Origin: Planctomycetaceae bacterium
GTDB lineage: Bacteria; Planctomycetota; Planctomycetia; Pirellulales; Pirellulaceae
Direction of reading: 5' to 3'
NCBI GenBank assembly: GCA_020638995.1
Contig: JACKHM010000004.1
Coordinates: 496,001-560,000, forward strand
DNA: 64,000 nt
This document shows positions 18,304 to 30,200 of the stretch, piece by piece. Position numbers and translations under genes: made by a program. The notes beneath the pieces are model-generated. The model had not been told where the DNA came from. It was given only the letters and a program-made list of their open reading frames with translations, and did no database searches. Each line of letters opens with the position of its first letter. The stretch's first letter is position 1.

Positions 18304-19491
18304 ATGAGCAATGCAATTAATTATCCACTGGACCGCAAGCTGCGTATGGCGCTCGTCGGTGGGGCGGGAGCCGCCTTTATCGGACGCGTTCATGCGACCG
18401 CAGCTCAACTGGACGGTCGCGCTGAACTGGTGGCGGGAGTTCTGTCGTCGAATCCCGAAAAGGCGCGTTTGGCTGCGCCCTCTTTCGGAATCGCCGACGC
18501 CCGGGCTTATGGTTCCGTCGGCGAAATGATTGAGTCGGAACTTGCCCTTCCGGAAGACCAGCGAATCGATTTCGTCAGCATTGCGACGCCAAACTTCACC
18601 CACTATGAGATCGCCAGGGCGTCGCTTGAGGCGGGCTTCGATGTCTTTTGCGATAAACCGATGACCACCACGGTGCAAGATGCCGATGAGCTTGTGTCTG
18701 TCGTTGAAAAGACCGGGGCGGTTTTCGTTCTCACGCACAACTACACAGGCTACCCCATGATTCGCCAGGCCCGCGAAATGGTTGCGAATGGAGATATCGG
18801 CGAAATTCAGGCCGTTCGTTCCAACTATATCCAGGGCTGGATGTGTGGATTGAAACCCGATCCTAATCCACCTCGAGGCGGTTGGAAGACGGACCCGGCC
18901 AAGGCCGGGTCCGGATCTTTAGGCGACGTCGGGACACACGCTTACAACTTGATTTGCTATGTGACTGGTTTGACTGCCACGGAAGTCTCCGCGAGCCTGC
19001 GAACTTATCAACCTGGAGGGCAGCTGGACGACTATGGTCAAGCGACGATTGCGTTTGGCGACAGCCAGCTCGGGACGATCACGTTCAGTCAGATCTCGCA
19101 TGGGCGGTTGAACGATCTATCGCTCGAAGTCGACGGCACGAAGGGGGCGCTTCTATGGAGGCAGGAGCAGCCGAATGAATTGACTGTCCGGCGTACGGGC
19201 CAAGCGACTCAGATCTACGAACGCCATCCGCCCGCGGCCTATATGAACGGCTCAGGACGCAACGCCTGTCGCATCGCAGGCGGCCATCCGGAAGGCTTCT
19301 TCGAGGCCTTTGCCAATATCTACAACGCAGGATTTGACGACATTATTCGTCGTGCATCCGGCGGAGTTTGCGACAAAAAGACTTGCTACCCCAACGTGTA
19401 TGATGGTGCTGCCGGTGTGCGATTTGTTCAGGCTTGCCAGACGAGTAGCAATGAGAGAGGATGCTGGAAGTCGTTATTGCAACTAATGTAA
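18304..19491 (+). CDS. Gfo/Idh/MocA family oxidoreductase
   Basis: The 395-residue product has an N-terminal Rossmann domain (MALVGGAGAAFIGRVHA), the conserved FVSIATPNFTHYEIA strand, and CDKPMTTT in the place of the family EKP motif, whose Lys is catalytic. The C-terminal alpha/beta domain has GSGSLGDVGTHAYNL (the family His of the active site). These enzymes oxidise or epimerise sugars, inositols and their derivatives with NAD(P). Planctomycetes hold many paralogues, so the substrate cannot be named. I prefer ATG 18304 over the open frame to 18238 because the preceding residues are not conserved-looking. Confidence 0.87.
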   Translation: MSNAINYPLDRKLRMALVGGAGAAFIGRVHATAAQLDGRAELVAGVLSSNPEKARLAAPSFGIADARAYGSVGEMIESELALPEDQRIDFVSIATPNFTHYEIARASLEAGFDVFCDKPMTTTVQDADELVSVVEKTGAVFVLTHNYTGYPMIRQAREMVANGDIGEIQAVRSNYIQGWMCGLKPDPNPPRGGWKTDPAKAGSGSLGDVGTHAYNLICYVTGLTATEVSASLRTYQPGGQLDDYGQATIAFGDSQLGTITFSQISHGRLNDLSLEVDGTKGALLWRQEQPNELTVRRTGQATQIYERHPPAAYMNGSGRNACRIAGGHPEGFFEAFANIYNAGFDDIIRRASGGVCDKKTCYPNVYDGAAGVRFVQACQTSSNERGCWKSLLQLM

Positions 19492-19635
19492 GGTCGATAA
19501 CGGCGGCTTGACGATCCACAAATAGGCCATTAGAATCCGACCCCAAATTGTGCCTTGGTGTGTGTTTGTGTACGCGCCGTGATCCCTCAAGCGGAGGGAA
19601 TCGGTGATTTGTAGTCAGAGCAACCGGAGCCGGTG

Positions 19636-20124
19636 ATGGCAGCAGCAAAAGCAGCAAAAGAGGATGTCTTCGACGAAGACCGCCTATGTCGACTGGTTGA
19701 GATGATGAAAGAACATGATCTCAGCGAGATCGATCTCGAAGAGGACACTCAACGAATTCGTTTGCGGCGCAACACCGCACCACCGGTTGGCGTCGCGCCC
19801 GTTTACGCTGCTCCGGCCCCAAACTCGGCGACAGTCCAAGCTCCTGCTGCTGCTGCGGCAAGTCCCGCCGACGACCCGAATGTTGTGGTCATCAAGAGTC
19901 CGATGGTGGGTACTTTCTATACGAAGCCAAATCCCAAATCGCCGCCGTTCGTAAAGGTCGGTGATCACGTTGATCCGGATAAGACGATTTGCATCATCGA
20001 GGCTATGAAGGTCTTCAATGAGATTCCGGCCGAGACCTCCGGGACAATTGTGGCCATATTGGCCCAGGACGGTGACGCGGTCGAGTTTGGAAAGCCACTC
20101 TTCAAAGTCGATACGAAAGGATGA
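19636..20124 (+). CDS. accB: Biotin carboxyl carrier protein of acetyl-CoA carboxylase
   Basis: The 162-residue product has an N-terminal helical region (RLVEMMKEHDLSEIDLEED, typical of AccB), an Ala/Pro-rich flexible linker (residues ~52-80) and a C-terminal biotinyl domain. That domain carries the biotinylation site EAMKVFNEI and the VKSPMVGTFY-like strand. It carries CO2-biotin between AccC and the carboxyltransferase in fatty acid synthesis. GGAG lies 7 nt before ATG 19636. accC follows after 90 nt, the usual gene order. Confidence 0.95.
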   Translation: MAAAKAAKEDVFDEDRLCRLVEMMKEHDLSEIDLEEDTQRIRLRRNTAPPVGVAPVYAAPAPNSATVQAPAAAAASPADDPNVVVIKSPMVGTFYTKPNPKSPPFVKVGDHVDPDKTICIIEAMKVFNEIPAETSGTIVAILAQDGDAVEFGKPLFKVDTKG

Positions 20125-20214
20125 GAAGCGTCGGGGCTCTAGAGTTGATCGCCCGTGCGAAGCATATGACGCACGGTGGAGATTCTTGACTCTCGATCCA
20201 CCGTCCTTGCGCCT

Positions 20215-21561
20215 ATGTACAAACGAATTCTGATTGCGAACCGTGGCGAAATCGCTCTGCGAATCATTCGCGCATGTCGAGAAATGGGGATCGAAACCGT
20301 TGCGATCTTCAGCGAAGGAGACCGTGGCAGCGCGTATCTTGATCTTGCGGACGAGGCATACTGTGTTGGTCCAGCCAAATCAGCTCTAAGCTATCTCAAG
20401 ATTGATCAAGTGATCAGCGCGGCGGAAGTCGGGAACGTGGAAGCGATCCATCCCGGTTACGGATTCCTAGCAGAGAATTCGCATTTCAATGAGGTGTGTC
20501 GCAGTTGCAAAATAGACTTTATCGGTCCGTCCCCCGAAGCCATGGAGAAGCTGGGTGACAAAAACACGGCTCGCGCGATCGCACGCGATGCGAACGTGCC
20601 GGTTGTCCCCGGTAGCGATGGCTTGTTGACGGATGAAGACGAAGCCGTTCGCGTCGCGCATGAAATTGGTTTCCCTGTTTTGATCAAGGCAACGGCGGGT
20701 GGCGGTGGCAAAGGCATGCGAGTCGCCGCGAACGATTTAGTTTTGAAGACAGCCATCCAGCAGGCACAGACGGAGGCCCAAGCAGCGTTCGGGAATGCGG
20801 GCGTATATCTCGAAAAGTACATCGAGCGGCCACGCCATGTTGAAGTGCAAATCGTCGCGGATCACCATGGCAACGTCGTACACCTTTGGGAGCGCGAGTG
20901 CTCGACGCAACGTCGGCATCAAAAGCTGATCGAAGAGAGTCCCGCGCCCACCCTACCGGACGCGACGCGTAATGCAATCTGTGAAGCTGCTGTCCGCCTC
21001 GTCAGAAGTTGCCAGTACACGAACGCCGGCACGGTTGAATTCATCGTTGATCAAGAGAACAACTTCTATTTCATCGAAGTTAATGCCCGCATCCAAGTCG
21101 AGCATCCGGTGACGGAGATGGTCACTGGGATCGACTTGATTCAGACGCAAATCGCGATAGCGGCTGGGCAACCGTTGCCCTTCACCCAGGACCAAGTGGT
21201 GCAGTCGGGTGCCGCCATCGAATGCCGCATCAACGCGGAGAATCCAGACCGCAACTTCCAACCCAGTCCCGGTAGGATCGAACAGATCTTTATCCCCGGC
21301 GGTCTTGGCGTCCGATTTGATTCACACGCTCATCAGGGTTACGTCGTCCCACCTCATTATGATTCGATGATCGGCAAGCTTATCGTCCACCAGCCGACGC
21401 GAGCGAAGGCGATCGCATGCATGATCCGAGCCCTCGATGAACTTCGAGTTGAGGGCATTGCAACCACTGCGCCCTTCCATAAGAAAGTGCTCCAACACGC
21501 CGAATTTGTTGAGGGGCGTGTTGATACGAGCTTCGTCGAACGCGTGTTTCTGACGAAGTAA
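20215..21561 (+). CDS. accC: Biotin carboxylase subunit of acetyl-CoA carboxylase
   Basis: The 448-residue protein begins MYKRILIANRGEIALRIIRA. It has the ATP-grasp elements IKATAGGGGKGMRV (glycine-rich loop), the ECSTQRRHQKLIEE segment, and FIEVNARIQVEHPVTEMVTG with catalytic and metal ligands. Length equals E. coli AccC (449). It carboxylates biotin on AccB using ATP and bicarbonate. The frame is open upstream to 20176, but conservation starts at MYKR. The carboxyltransferase genes are not in the window. Confidence 0.96.
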   Translation: MYKRILIANRGEIALRIIRACREMGIETVAIFSEGDRGSAYLDLADEAYCVGPAKSALSYLKIDQVISAAEVGNVEAIHPGYGFLAENSHFNEVCRSCKIDFIGPSPEAMEKLGDKNTARAIARDANVPVVPGSDGLLTDEDEAVRVAHEIGFPVLIKATAGGGGKGMRVAANDLVLKTAIQQAQTEAQAAFGNAGVYLEKYIERPRHVEVQIVADHHGNVVHLWERECSTQRRHQKLIEESPAPTLPDATRNAICEAAVRLVRSCQYTNAGTVEFIVDQENNFYFIEVNARIQVEHPVTEMVTGIDLIQTQIAIAAGQPLPFTQDQVVQSGAAIECRINAENPDRNFQPSPGRIEQIFIPGGLGVRFDSHAHQGYVVPPHYDSMIGKLIVHQPTRAKAIACMIRALDELRVEGIATTAPFHKKVLQHAEFVEGRVDTSFVERVFLTK

Positions 21562-21706
21562 CGCTGAAGCCGACGAGATTCTGCGACACCTCTCCGAATG
21601 GGTGTCTTCGACAATGACGCGCTGTCCTTGGCGAGCTTCGTTTCGCCAAATAGAATCTCGACGTCGCGAACGATGACGCCCAGCCAAGGTAAGGGAGAGT
21701 GAATCT

Positions 21707-23017
21707 ATGGCCAACACACTATCCAGGCCAGCTAAGTCGGAGTCGAGTTTCAAGCGAGTTGCGGTTTTGTTCGCTGGCGGACCGGCACCTGCTGCGAACG
21801 CGGTCATTTCCACGTGTGCCACTTCGTTTCTGCGGAACGATATTCAGGTTCTCGGGATTCTGCACGGATACTCGAGTCTTATCGACTTTTCGCCCGAGAA
21901 GCCGCTCGAAGCCGGTCGTGATTTCATTGTATTGGATCACAAGACGTTGAAACGCACTCGAAACTCGCAGGGCATCTTAATTGGTACCGCTCGCGCCAAT
22001 CCTGGCAAAAGTGTGTCACATCCGACTCACTTGGACGACCCCGAGAAGAGCGCACCGCTACGACGGACCTATGAAGCTTTGTGTTCATTGGAAGTCGACG
22101 CGTTGATCTCCATAGGCGGTGACGACACGCTTAAAACCGCCAATAAGTTCAAAATGTTCCAGGATCGACTCCCCGAAGGTTCAAGGCGGATGCCGGTCGT
22201 CCATTTGCCTAAGACGATCGACAACGACTACCACGGTATCGACTTTACATTTGGGTTCTTTACCGCGGTCGACACGCTGGCGACAGAGATCCGGAATCTG
22301 TTGCACGATGCGGAGGCCGGTCGCGCCTACTTTCTGGCCGAGACGATGGGACGCAGTGCCGGTTGGTTGGCATACGGGGCGGCAATCGCTGGCGAAGCGA
22401 GCCTGGTCATCAGCGTCGAAGACATTAATGGCGACTATGCAGGTGAAGAAGAAGTCACCGACAGCGAAACCGGAGAAAAAACTCAACGCAAAATCATGAA
22501 CGTCGAGCATGTCGTGAATCGCATCGTGCGAACCATCATTGCTCGTGAGAAAGAAGGTAAACAATACGGCGTAATCGTGATCGCGGAAGGCTTGGCCGAG
22601 TTCTTGCCCGCAAAGTATCTCGAAGGCATCCCTCGCGACGATCACGGCCATATCTCGATCGCTCAAGTTGAGCTAGGAAAGATGTTTGCCAGTCTCGTGT
22701 CGAAAGCTTACAAGGCAAAGACTGGTTCCACGCGAAAGGTGAACGGTCTTCAACTCGGATACGAGTCACGATGTGCCCAGCCGAACGCATTTGATGTCAT
22801 GTTGGGCAGCCAGCTTGGTGTTGGAGCATATCGAGCTTTGGTTCAGGAAAAGCTGAACGGCGTTATGGTCTCTGTATCGGGGCAACTCGAATTGCACTAC
22901 GAAGCTTTCGACAAGCTGGTTGACCCAGATACGCTGGTGACAAAAGTTCGCTATATCGACACGGGTAGCGATTTCCATAAATTGGCCAGATTCCTGGAAA
23001 CCGATGTTAATGACTGA
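21707..23017 (+). CDS. 6-phosphofructokinase, pyrophosphate-type active site
   Basis: The 436-residue product has the PFK fold: LFAGGPAPAANAVI, GGDDTLKTAN (~137), PKTIDNDYHGIDFTFGF (~168), MGRSAGW and LGYESRCAQPNAFD. Two residues separate ATP- from PPi-using enzymes: GGDG becomes GGDD and PGTIDND becomes PKTIDND. Both are of the PPi type here, so the enzyme probably interconverts fructose 6-phosphate and fructose 1,6-bisphosphate reversibly with PPi. GGGAG lies upstream of ATG 21707. It is monocistronic and convergent with the DUF1990 gene. Confidence 0.88.
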   Translation: MANTLSRPAKSESSFKRVAVLFAGGPAPAANAVISTCATSFLRNDIQVLGILHGYSSLIDFSPEKPLEAGRDFIVLDHKTLKRTRNSQGILIGTARANPGKSVSHPTHLDDPEKSAPLRRTYEALCSLEVDALISIGGDDTLKTANKFKMFQDRLPEGSRRMPVVHLPKTIDNDYHGIDFTFGFFTAVDTLATEIRNLLHDAEAGRAYFLAETMGRSAGWLAYGAAIAGEASLVISVEDINGDYAGEEEVTDSETGEKTQRKIMNVEHVVNRIVRTIIAREKEGKQYGVIVIAEGLAEFLPAKYLEGIPRDDHGHISIAQVELGKMFASLVSKAYKAKTGSTRKVNGLQLGYESRCAQPNAFDVMLGSQLGVGAYRALVQEKLNGVMVSVSGQLELHYEAFDKLVDPDTLVTKVRYIDTGSDFHKLARFLETDVND

Positions 23018-23070
23018 TCAGAAGTTAACCGCTCCACCACAAAGCGATGTAGAGTCGCAGGGCGAAGCGG

Positions 23071-23682
23071 TTACCGGCGGCAAACTGCGGTAGCGGCACA
23101 ACTGATCGCTTGGCTTACAGACTCTCCCGATAGACGTCGGAAGCGAGCTTGAACTCGTCGGGCGTACGGATAGCCAAGTTTGGTCAGCAGGTGGTTCGGT
23201 CGCGAGATGGCAAGCAACTCGTAATACACAGAGTCGTCGATCGGGCTCCAGGTTACCGTGAACCGTTCTTCGCCGCATTCAAGATGTCCGGCAAGCGTCC
23301 CATAGGAAAACCCAAACCGATGAATCTGGTTGGCAGATTGTTCGTCTTCGCAGCGGGACACGATGCGACACGGATTTAGGGACCAAAGGGGGCCCGCACG
23401 AAACAATACGGCGACCTCGGCGCCAACCAGGATCGATTGATCTGGCCAGAAGAGCGTTGCCATTTCGGGCGGAAACATTAACCAGCGGCGTATACAGTCT
23501 TTCGCCTTGTTGTAAGTTTCAGCTCCGTGGCCCAACGCCTTCTGGTACTTGTCGACGTCGAAGCCGCTTGGCATGCTTTTCTCAGTCGTCATACCAACTT
23601 GATCGTAGGTAAACGGCGTATCTTTGAGCGATTGAATAAAGCGGAGCACGGCTGCCTGGGTCGGTGGTCGCATCGTTAGCAC
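23071..23682 (-). CDS. DUF1990 (UPF0548) family protein
   Basis: The 203-residue product contains features I associate with DUF1990: KDTPFTYDQVG near the start, an N-terminal ARK-like KDCIRRWLMFPPEM segment, FGFSYGTLAGHLECGEERFTV, and a C-terminal LLTKLGYPYARRVQARF. No enzymatic function is established for the family. The GTG at 23682 lies 6 nt after AAGGAG and is preferred over ATG 23673 and over the longer frame to 23724. It is convergent with the phosphofructokinase gene and divergent from the next small ORF. Confidence 0.75.
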   Translation of the reverse strand: MLTMRPPTQAAVLRFIQSLKDTPFTYDQVGMTTEKSMPSGFDVDKYQKALGHGAETYNKAKDCIRRWLMFPPEMATLFWPDQSILVGAEVAVLFRAGPLWSLNPCRIVSRCEDEQSANQIHRFGFSYGTLAGHLECGEERFTVTWSPIDDSVYYELLAISRPNHLLTKLGYPYARRVQARFRRLSGESVSQAISCAATAVCRR

Positions 23683-23776
23683 TTCAATCTCCTTATGGTT
23701 CACTGCACGAAGTGCCAACCGCAAGTTCCGACCGGGCTTAACGTCGGCAGAGAACTTTTATTGCCCAAACGTCCGA

Positions 23777-24145
23777 GTGGGCGGCACCTGGTACGCGAGC
23801 GGTGGATTGACGCTGGCCGGCGCGGTGCTCGCCGCGACGGTGATTGCTCCCAAACGGCGCCGGAAGAAACAGGCAGAGCTTCACGACGCGTGCTTTGCCG
23901 CTGCGGATGGCCTATCTTGCTGGCCGGAACTCAATCCGGCATCCTGGTGCATCGAGGATGATTACATGAACCAGTACGAACCGCTTGACCCCACGCACAT
24001 CGGCGACGACTTCGATGATCTCGAACAACGTCGCTTGGATGCGCTGTGCGATTTGCTGTTCGAGGGGGCGGATCACTTGGAAAGTGATAGCCACAGTGGC
24101 CCTCACTCTCCGAGTGATGAGCCCCATGGCCCTGAACTTCGCTAA
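23777..24145 (+). CDS. Small hypothetical protein with one hydrophobic helix and acidic tail
   Basis: The open frame encodes 122 residues: WYASGGLTLAGAVLAATVIA, a basic stop-transfer KRRRKK, a Cys-containing middle and an acidic, His/Ser-rich end. I do not recognise a family. An internal ATG at 23966, preceded by GAGG at good spacing, would give only the acidic 59 residues and may be the true start. Codon use looks ordinary. The frame lies between a DUF1990 gene and a very large exported protein with no sign of a shared role. Confidence 0.4.
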   Translation: MGGTWYASGGLTLAGAVLAATVIAPKRRRKKQAELHDACFAAADGLSCWPELNPASWCIEDDYMNQYEPLDPTHIGDDFDDLEQRRLDALCDLLFEGADHLESDSHSGPHSPSDEPHGPELR

Positions 24146-24266
24146 TTCTACAGCTCAAATCTCCCGGAAACCTAATGCCGACCCGCCTCGTCTTACCTCC
24201 TGACTGAAGTTGCGAAGGTACAATTGCGGGAACAGGTTGGGTCAGCCGGATTAAGGAGTTATGACG

Positions 24267-27200
24267 ATGAAGCGTCTTGTCGCAGTGATTTCCAGCGTGA
24301 TAATCGCGTTCGCCGCAAGTCTCGAAGCGAACGAAATAGGCTACATCGAAGACTTTGCGCTTGCCAAGGACCGGGCTGACGTGCTCAAGCGGTTGATTCC
24401 CGGCTCCGAGGAGTACTACTACTACAGCTGCCTCCACCTGCAAAATACCGAGCAGTTCGATCAGGTTGAAGAACTATTGGCCGCGTGGATCAAGCGTTAC
24501 ACCTACACTCCGCTTGTCCGGCAGATACAGGCACGGCAGGCGCTGCTGACCTACGAGCGGAATCCCGAGCAATCGCTTGAATTCATACGGCGTCAACTTG
24601 GTATCGAGTTCAATCACCAACGTGAGACGCTCGGCGAGAAGCCAAATTTGCCGACCCAACTCGACCAAAAGCTTATTAGTCGCGAGCATTTATCGGAAAT
24701 CGCCAAGCGGAATCACCAGGACCTGAGCGGTTTCACCGATGCAGCACTCGACTGGCTAGTGACTTCAGCGCTAAGTGCTGATCAGCGGCGTCACCTGCTC
24801 CAGCGATTGCAGCGGCCCGACTACCCCAAACTCGCGCAGCTTGTCATCGACGACTTGAATCATCAATACAGTAAGCCTTTCGGCTCGATGACGATTCATC
24901 AACAGTTGCTCATTGAGCAGCTTGACGAGTGCTTGAAGCTGAAGCCAGACTTGTTAAATCAAACTAACTTTGTAAATGCCTATCTCAACAAGTTGCATCC
25001 CAGTGCGGATGTCGATTGGCAGCACGAGACTGCGGAGTACGATGCTTATCTCGATCGGCTATGGAACTTCGTGTTGCGACTGGCTCCGGTTCACAATTCG
25101 TTAAAGACGCATGTGCTGTTTCATCGGCTGGCCTTTGATCGGTCGCGCGGTATCTATGACAAGGATCGCTTCACAACATACGTCCGCTTGCCGCGAAACG
25201 TGCCGTATATCGAGCCCAAGTTTCTTCAGCAAGATGAGAATCGTCGCTACGCCGCCGACCTGAACGCTAACTACGAAGCCCATACGCTGCTGCCGCCGGT
25301 TCACAACGACGAGCCACTCGTTCGCAGCTACTTCCAACACTTCTTTGTAAAAGAATCGTCGACGAAGCCCTACGAACCGTTTATCAGCGATACGTATCTG
25401 CGTCACAATCTTGCCGAGGCGAAGATTGTCAACGGACTTGGTGAGCCCGAGCAGTGGTATTCTTTGCTACCACCGGACCGCTATCAGGAATTAAAGGACC
25501 GCATTGATCTGGATTTTGCTCCGACCAATCCGAAGTTTGTCGCGGCGGACGACTCGGTCAGTCTGGACCTAGATATCAAAAACGTCCGCACGTTGATTGT
25601 GCGGGTCTTCGAGATCAATACGAAGAACTACTATCGCGAGCATCAACGCGAAGTAAATGCGGACATCAATCTCGATGGGATGGTGGCCAACAACGAGCTT
25701 ACATTTGAATACAACGAGCCCCCTCTGCGCCGTATTCGGCGACACTTTGAATTCCCCACGCTGACCAAGCCCGGCGTCTATGTCGTAGATTTTATCGGGA
25801 ACGGCGTGAACAGCCGCGTTATCGTTCGCAAGGGCCAACTGCGACATCTGGTTCAAATGACCACAGCCGGACAGCTGTTTACGGTGCTCGACGAGAAGGA
25901 CGAGGTTGTGAAAGACGCCTCGGTCTGGTTAGCGGGGCGTGAATATCTGCCCGATGAGGACGGACGCGTCCTTGTTCCTTTTTCGACGGATCCCAGTCGT
26001 CAGCCGATCATCTTGTCTCGTGGCGACTTTTCGTCGTTCACCTATTTTCAACATGAGGCCGAGAACTATCAATTGAGCGCTGGCATCTTTGTGGATCGCG
26101 AGTCACTGCTGACACGGACGGTTGTGCCCGTCGTCGTTAGAGCCGGTTTGTATTTGAATGGAAGTCCGGTGGGAATTGCTGACTTGGAGGACGTGCGGTT
26201 GATGATCGCCTCTGTCGACCAGGACGGCGTTTCGACGACAAAGGAAGTCAAAGACTTCGAGCTTTTCGAAGATCGCGAGTCCATTTACGAGTTCCAAGTT
26301 CCGCCGCGGCTCGCCCAATTGTCCTTCACGCTGCGAGCAATGATCCAGAGCCTGAGTCAAAGCAAGAAGGTCGATCTGCAGGTCGCAGAGAGCTTTCAGA
26401 TGAACGGGATTGATAAGACCGAGAAGGTCGCCGACTTGTACTTCGCCAAGATGAACGGCAGTTTCGTCATCGAGTCGCGCGGTAAGTCGGGTGAGGCCCG
26501 TCCCGACCGTCCTATTGTCTTGTCGTTGCAACACCGCGATTTCACTTTTCCGATGACGGCGACCGTTCAGACCGACCATACTGGCACCGTTGTTCTCGGC
26601 GCTCTGGAAGACATTGCCTCCGTGACGGCCACCGATCCGGAAGGTACCTCGCATACCTGGTCACCATCCGGTGACGAGTTCGCCTATCGCCAGTCGATTC
26701 ACGCTGCGGTCGGTGATGCAATCGACATTCCCTACATGGGAAACAACGAGAAACCAGTTCGAGACGAAATATCGTTACTTGGATTGCGAGGCGATACCTA
26801 CGTGGCAGATTACTTTGATGCAGTCACAATTCGGGACGGTATGCTGCGATTGACGGGGCTGCCCCGTGGCGATTTTGATCTTTTGTTGAAAGATCGTGGA
26901 TACGGCTCTAACGGACACCGCATTCGTGTACGGGTTACGGACGGCCAAGTGAACCGAGGCTATGCGCTAGGTAAGTCGCGACATCTGGAATTGCGAGGCG
27001 CAAAGCCTTTGCAGATCACAAAGGTCTCTTCGGACGATAAACAGATCCAGATCCAATTGAGCAACAGCAGCGAATTCGCTCGCGTTCACATTTTTGCGAC
27101 GCGATACCGCCCGGCGTTTTCTGCATTTGGGAAATTTGCGGGCGTAGTCGATCCTGAGCCATTGCAAATCGAGCCCGGTCAGCTGACATCCTTGTATGTG

Positions 27201-30200
27201 GCTGGGAGGAGCATCGGCGACGAATATCAATACATTATCGATCGCCGCTATGCGAAGAAGTTTCCAGGCGTGCTTGTCGAGCGTCCCAGCATACTTTTGA
27301 ATCCTTGGGCCGTTCGCGACACGGAATCTGGGACGCAGGCTGCGGCAGCCGGTGATGACTTTGCGCCGTCCGCGGAGCCGCAGAGTGAACGTCTGAGCCG
27401 TGCCGAAGCCGCGGAGGCTGCGGTCGTTCAAACCGGAGACTTCGCGAATCTCGACTTTCTCAGCGAAGCATCGATGGTTATGGCGAACTTGAAGCCCGAC
27501 GCCAACGGACTTGTCGCGGTCTCGGTCGATTCGCTTGGAGCACACCAGGATCTCCATATCGTCGCCATTGATCCGACGAGCACCGTCTATCGGAACATGT
27601 CTTTGGCCGAGAAGCCGATGAAACTGGTCGATAGACGGCTGGTCGCCGGACTCGATCCTAAACGGCACTTTACTCAGCAGAAACTCGTGAGTGTTGTTGA
27701 CAAAGGCGAACGGTTTGTGCTGGCGGACATTGCGACTTCGAGGTTCGAGGCTTACGACACGTTGGGCCGAGTTTACTCGCTGTACGCAACGCTTAGCGGC
27801 GACCCAAAACTCGCCGAATTCAGCTTCATTCTCAACTGGCCGGCGCTGGATACCGTAGAAAAGCAGAAGGTGTACTCGAAGTACGCTTGCCACGAATTGA
27901 ATTTTTTCCTGCTAAAGAAGGATCGTCCGTTCTTCGATCGCGTGATACTTCCGTATATTGCCAACAAGCGAGATAAAACGCTGCTGGATGAGTGGTTGTT
28001 GCAATACGACCTACACGCGTACTTGCGGGCTTGGGATTACGCTCGACTGAACACAGTCGAACGGATTTTGCTGTCGCAGCGAATCGACACCGATCGCGAG
28101 CACACAACGCGAGACATTCTCGACCAGTTCGCTTTGCTGACACCTGACCGCGATCGTTTGAGCCAATTGTTTCTGACCGCGGTGAAAGGGCGAGCGCTCG
28201 AAGCCGAGGGTGGCTGGGGAATTGATGCAGCCAAAGACGAAGGGCTTGTTTCGAACTTCCAGGACTTGGCCGAATACACCTCAGGTGGGATGGGCGGACT
28301 GGGCGGCGGGGGATACGGCGGAAACACCGATGCTCTGGCCGTCGTCCCACCCACAGCGGACGATATGTTATCGGAGGCACGCGGGCTACAACATGGCTAC
28401 GCAGTTCGAGACAAACGCCCGGCGCTCTCCCGGGAGCTCCGACTTCAAGAGGAGAAATCCTCCACTGCGGCCAAGCGATTCTTCTTCGACAGTCAATTGG
28501 GACGCAAAGCCTGGGCCGTTCGCGCACTCTACCAATCCCTCGATAGGACGCAGGAGTGGGCCGAAAACAACTACTACCACCTGCCGATCGAAGAACAACT
28601 CGCCGACCTAGTGGCGGTGAATGCATTTTGGCGTGACTACGCCGAACATGATCTCCAGCAGCCTTTCCGCTCGACCAATTTCGCAGAGGCGTCGCGTAAC
28701 TTCACCGAAATGATGCTCGCCTTGTCGGTACTTGATTTGCCGTTCGAGTCCGAGGCACATGCGACCGAGTTCGCCGACGCCAAGATGACGCTGACGGCGG
28801 GCAGCCCGATGATTGTCTTTCATGAGGAAATTCGAGAAGCCAGCGAAATCGTGGAACAAACTCCGATTCTTGTTAGCCAAAACTTCTTTCGGCGGGATGA
28901 TCGCTACCGAGTCGAAAACGACGAGCGACTCGACAAGTTCGTCACCGACGAGTTCCTCGTCCACACCGTATACGGGTGCCAGGTCGTCCTGACGAATCCA
29001 ACTTCGTCGCCGCAAAAGCTAGATGTGTTGCTGCAGATTCCGCTTGGCTCGATCCCCGTGCTGAATGGACACGAGACGCGGAGTGTTCAACTGGATTTGC
29101 AACCGTATAGCACGCAAACTGTTGAGTACCACTTTTATTTCCCAGCAGTCGGCCGCTATCCACACTACCCGGTTCATATTGCGAAAGACGAAAAGCTGTT
29201 GGCCCATGCAGACGCGTCGACCTTGACCGTTGTGGACAGGTTGAGCCGTATCGATCGCGAATCGTGGCCGTACTTATCGCAGTACGGTTCAGCCGAAGAT
29301 GTGTTGGAATACTTGCGACGGAGTAACCTGCATCGCACCGACTTGAACAAGATCGCATTTCGCATGGAGAACAAGTCGTTCTTTCTCCAAGTTGTTGACA
29401 TCCTCGAACGTCGCCACGTCTATAACCACACACTTTGGTCGTACGGCATCAAGCACAATGTCGTGCCCGCCGTTAGTCAATATCTGCAGCACGCCGACGG
29501 ATTTGTGCAGCTGTGCGGCGCAGCGATCGATTCACCGCTGCTGCGAATCGATCCCGTGGCTCGGCATTCGTATCAGCATTTGGACTACCGACCATTGGTC
29601 AACGCGCGAACTCACCAACTTGGTCGGCAGCGTCAGATCCTGAACGGTCGCTTGCATCAGCAGTATCAGCAGTTGTTGGAGATTCTCAGTTGTCAAAGGG
29701 ATTTGGATCAAAATGACCTCATGGCTGTGACCTATTACCTATTACTTCAGGATCGAATCGTTGAAGCCCTGAACTTCTTCGGCCGGGTGAACAGCGCGGA
29801 TCTTGATACATCGATGCAATACGATTACTTCGCGGCCTATCTTCACCTTTGCCGGGCCGATACGGAGGCGGCACGCGCGATTGTTACGCGGTATGCGAGT
29901 CATCCGGTCGATCGGTGGCGGAATGCGTTCGTGTCGATCGACCGACAGCTGGACGAGATCAGCAGCGGGGAAGTCGAAGTTGTCGATCCCGAGAACCGAG
30001 AGCAGCGGCAAACGGATTTGGCGGCTTCGGCACCGACACTCGATCTGAAAGTCGAAGCTAGTAAGGTGTATTTGGACTATCAAAATTTAGACCGCGTCCT
30101 GGTGAACTACTACCTCATGGATATCGAGCTACTATTCAGCCGCAACCCCTTCGTCCAACACTCGGCCGGTCAGTTCTCGCAAATCCGCCCCAACTTTACG

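Noticed and set aside
27832..28626. 264-residue minus-strand frame within the giant exported protein gene
   Set aside because: Arg/Pro/Ser-rich composition without domain features; the plus frame is continuous for 6.3 kb with protein-like sequence.
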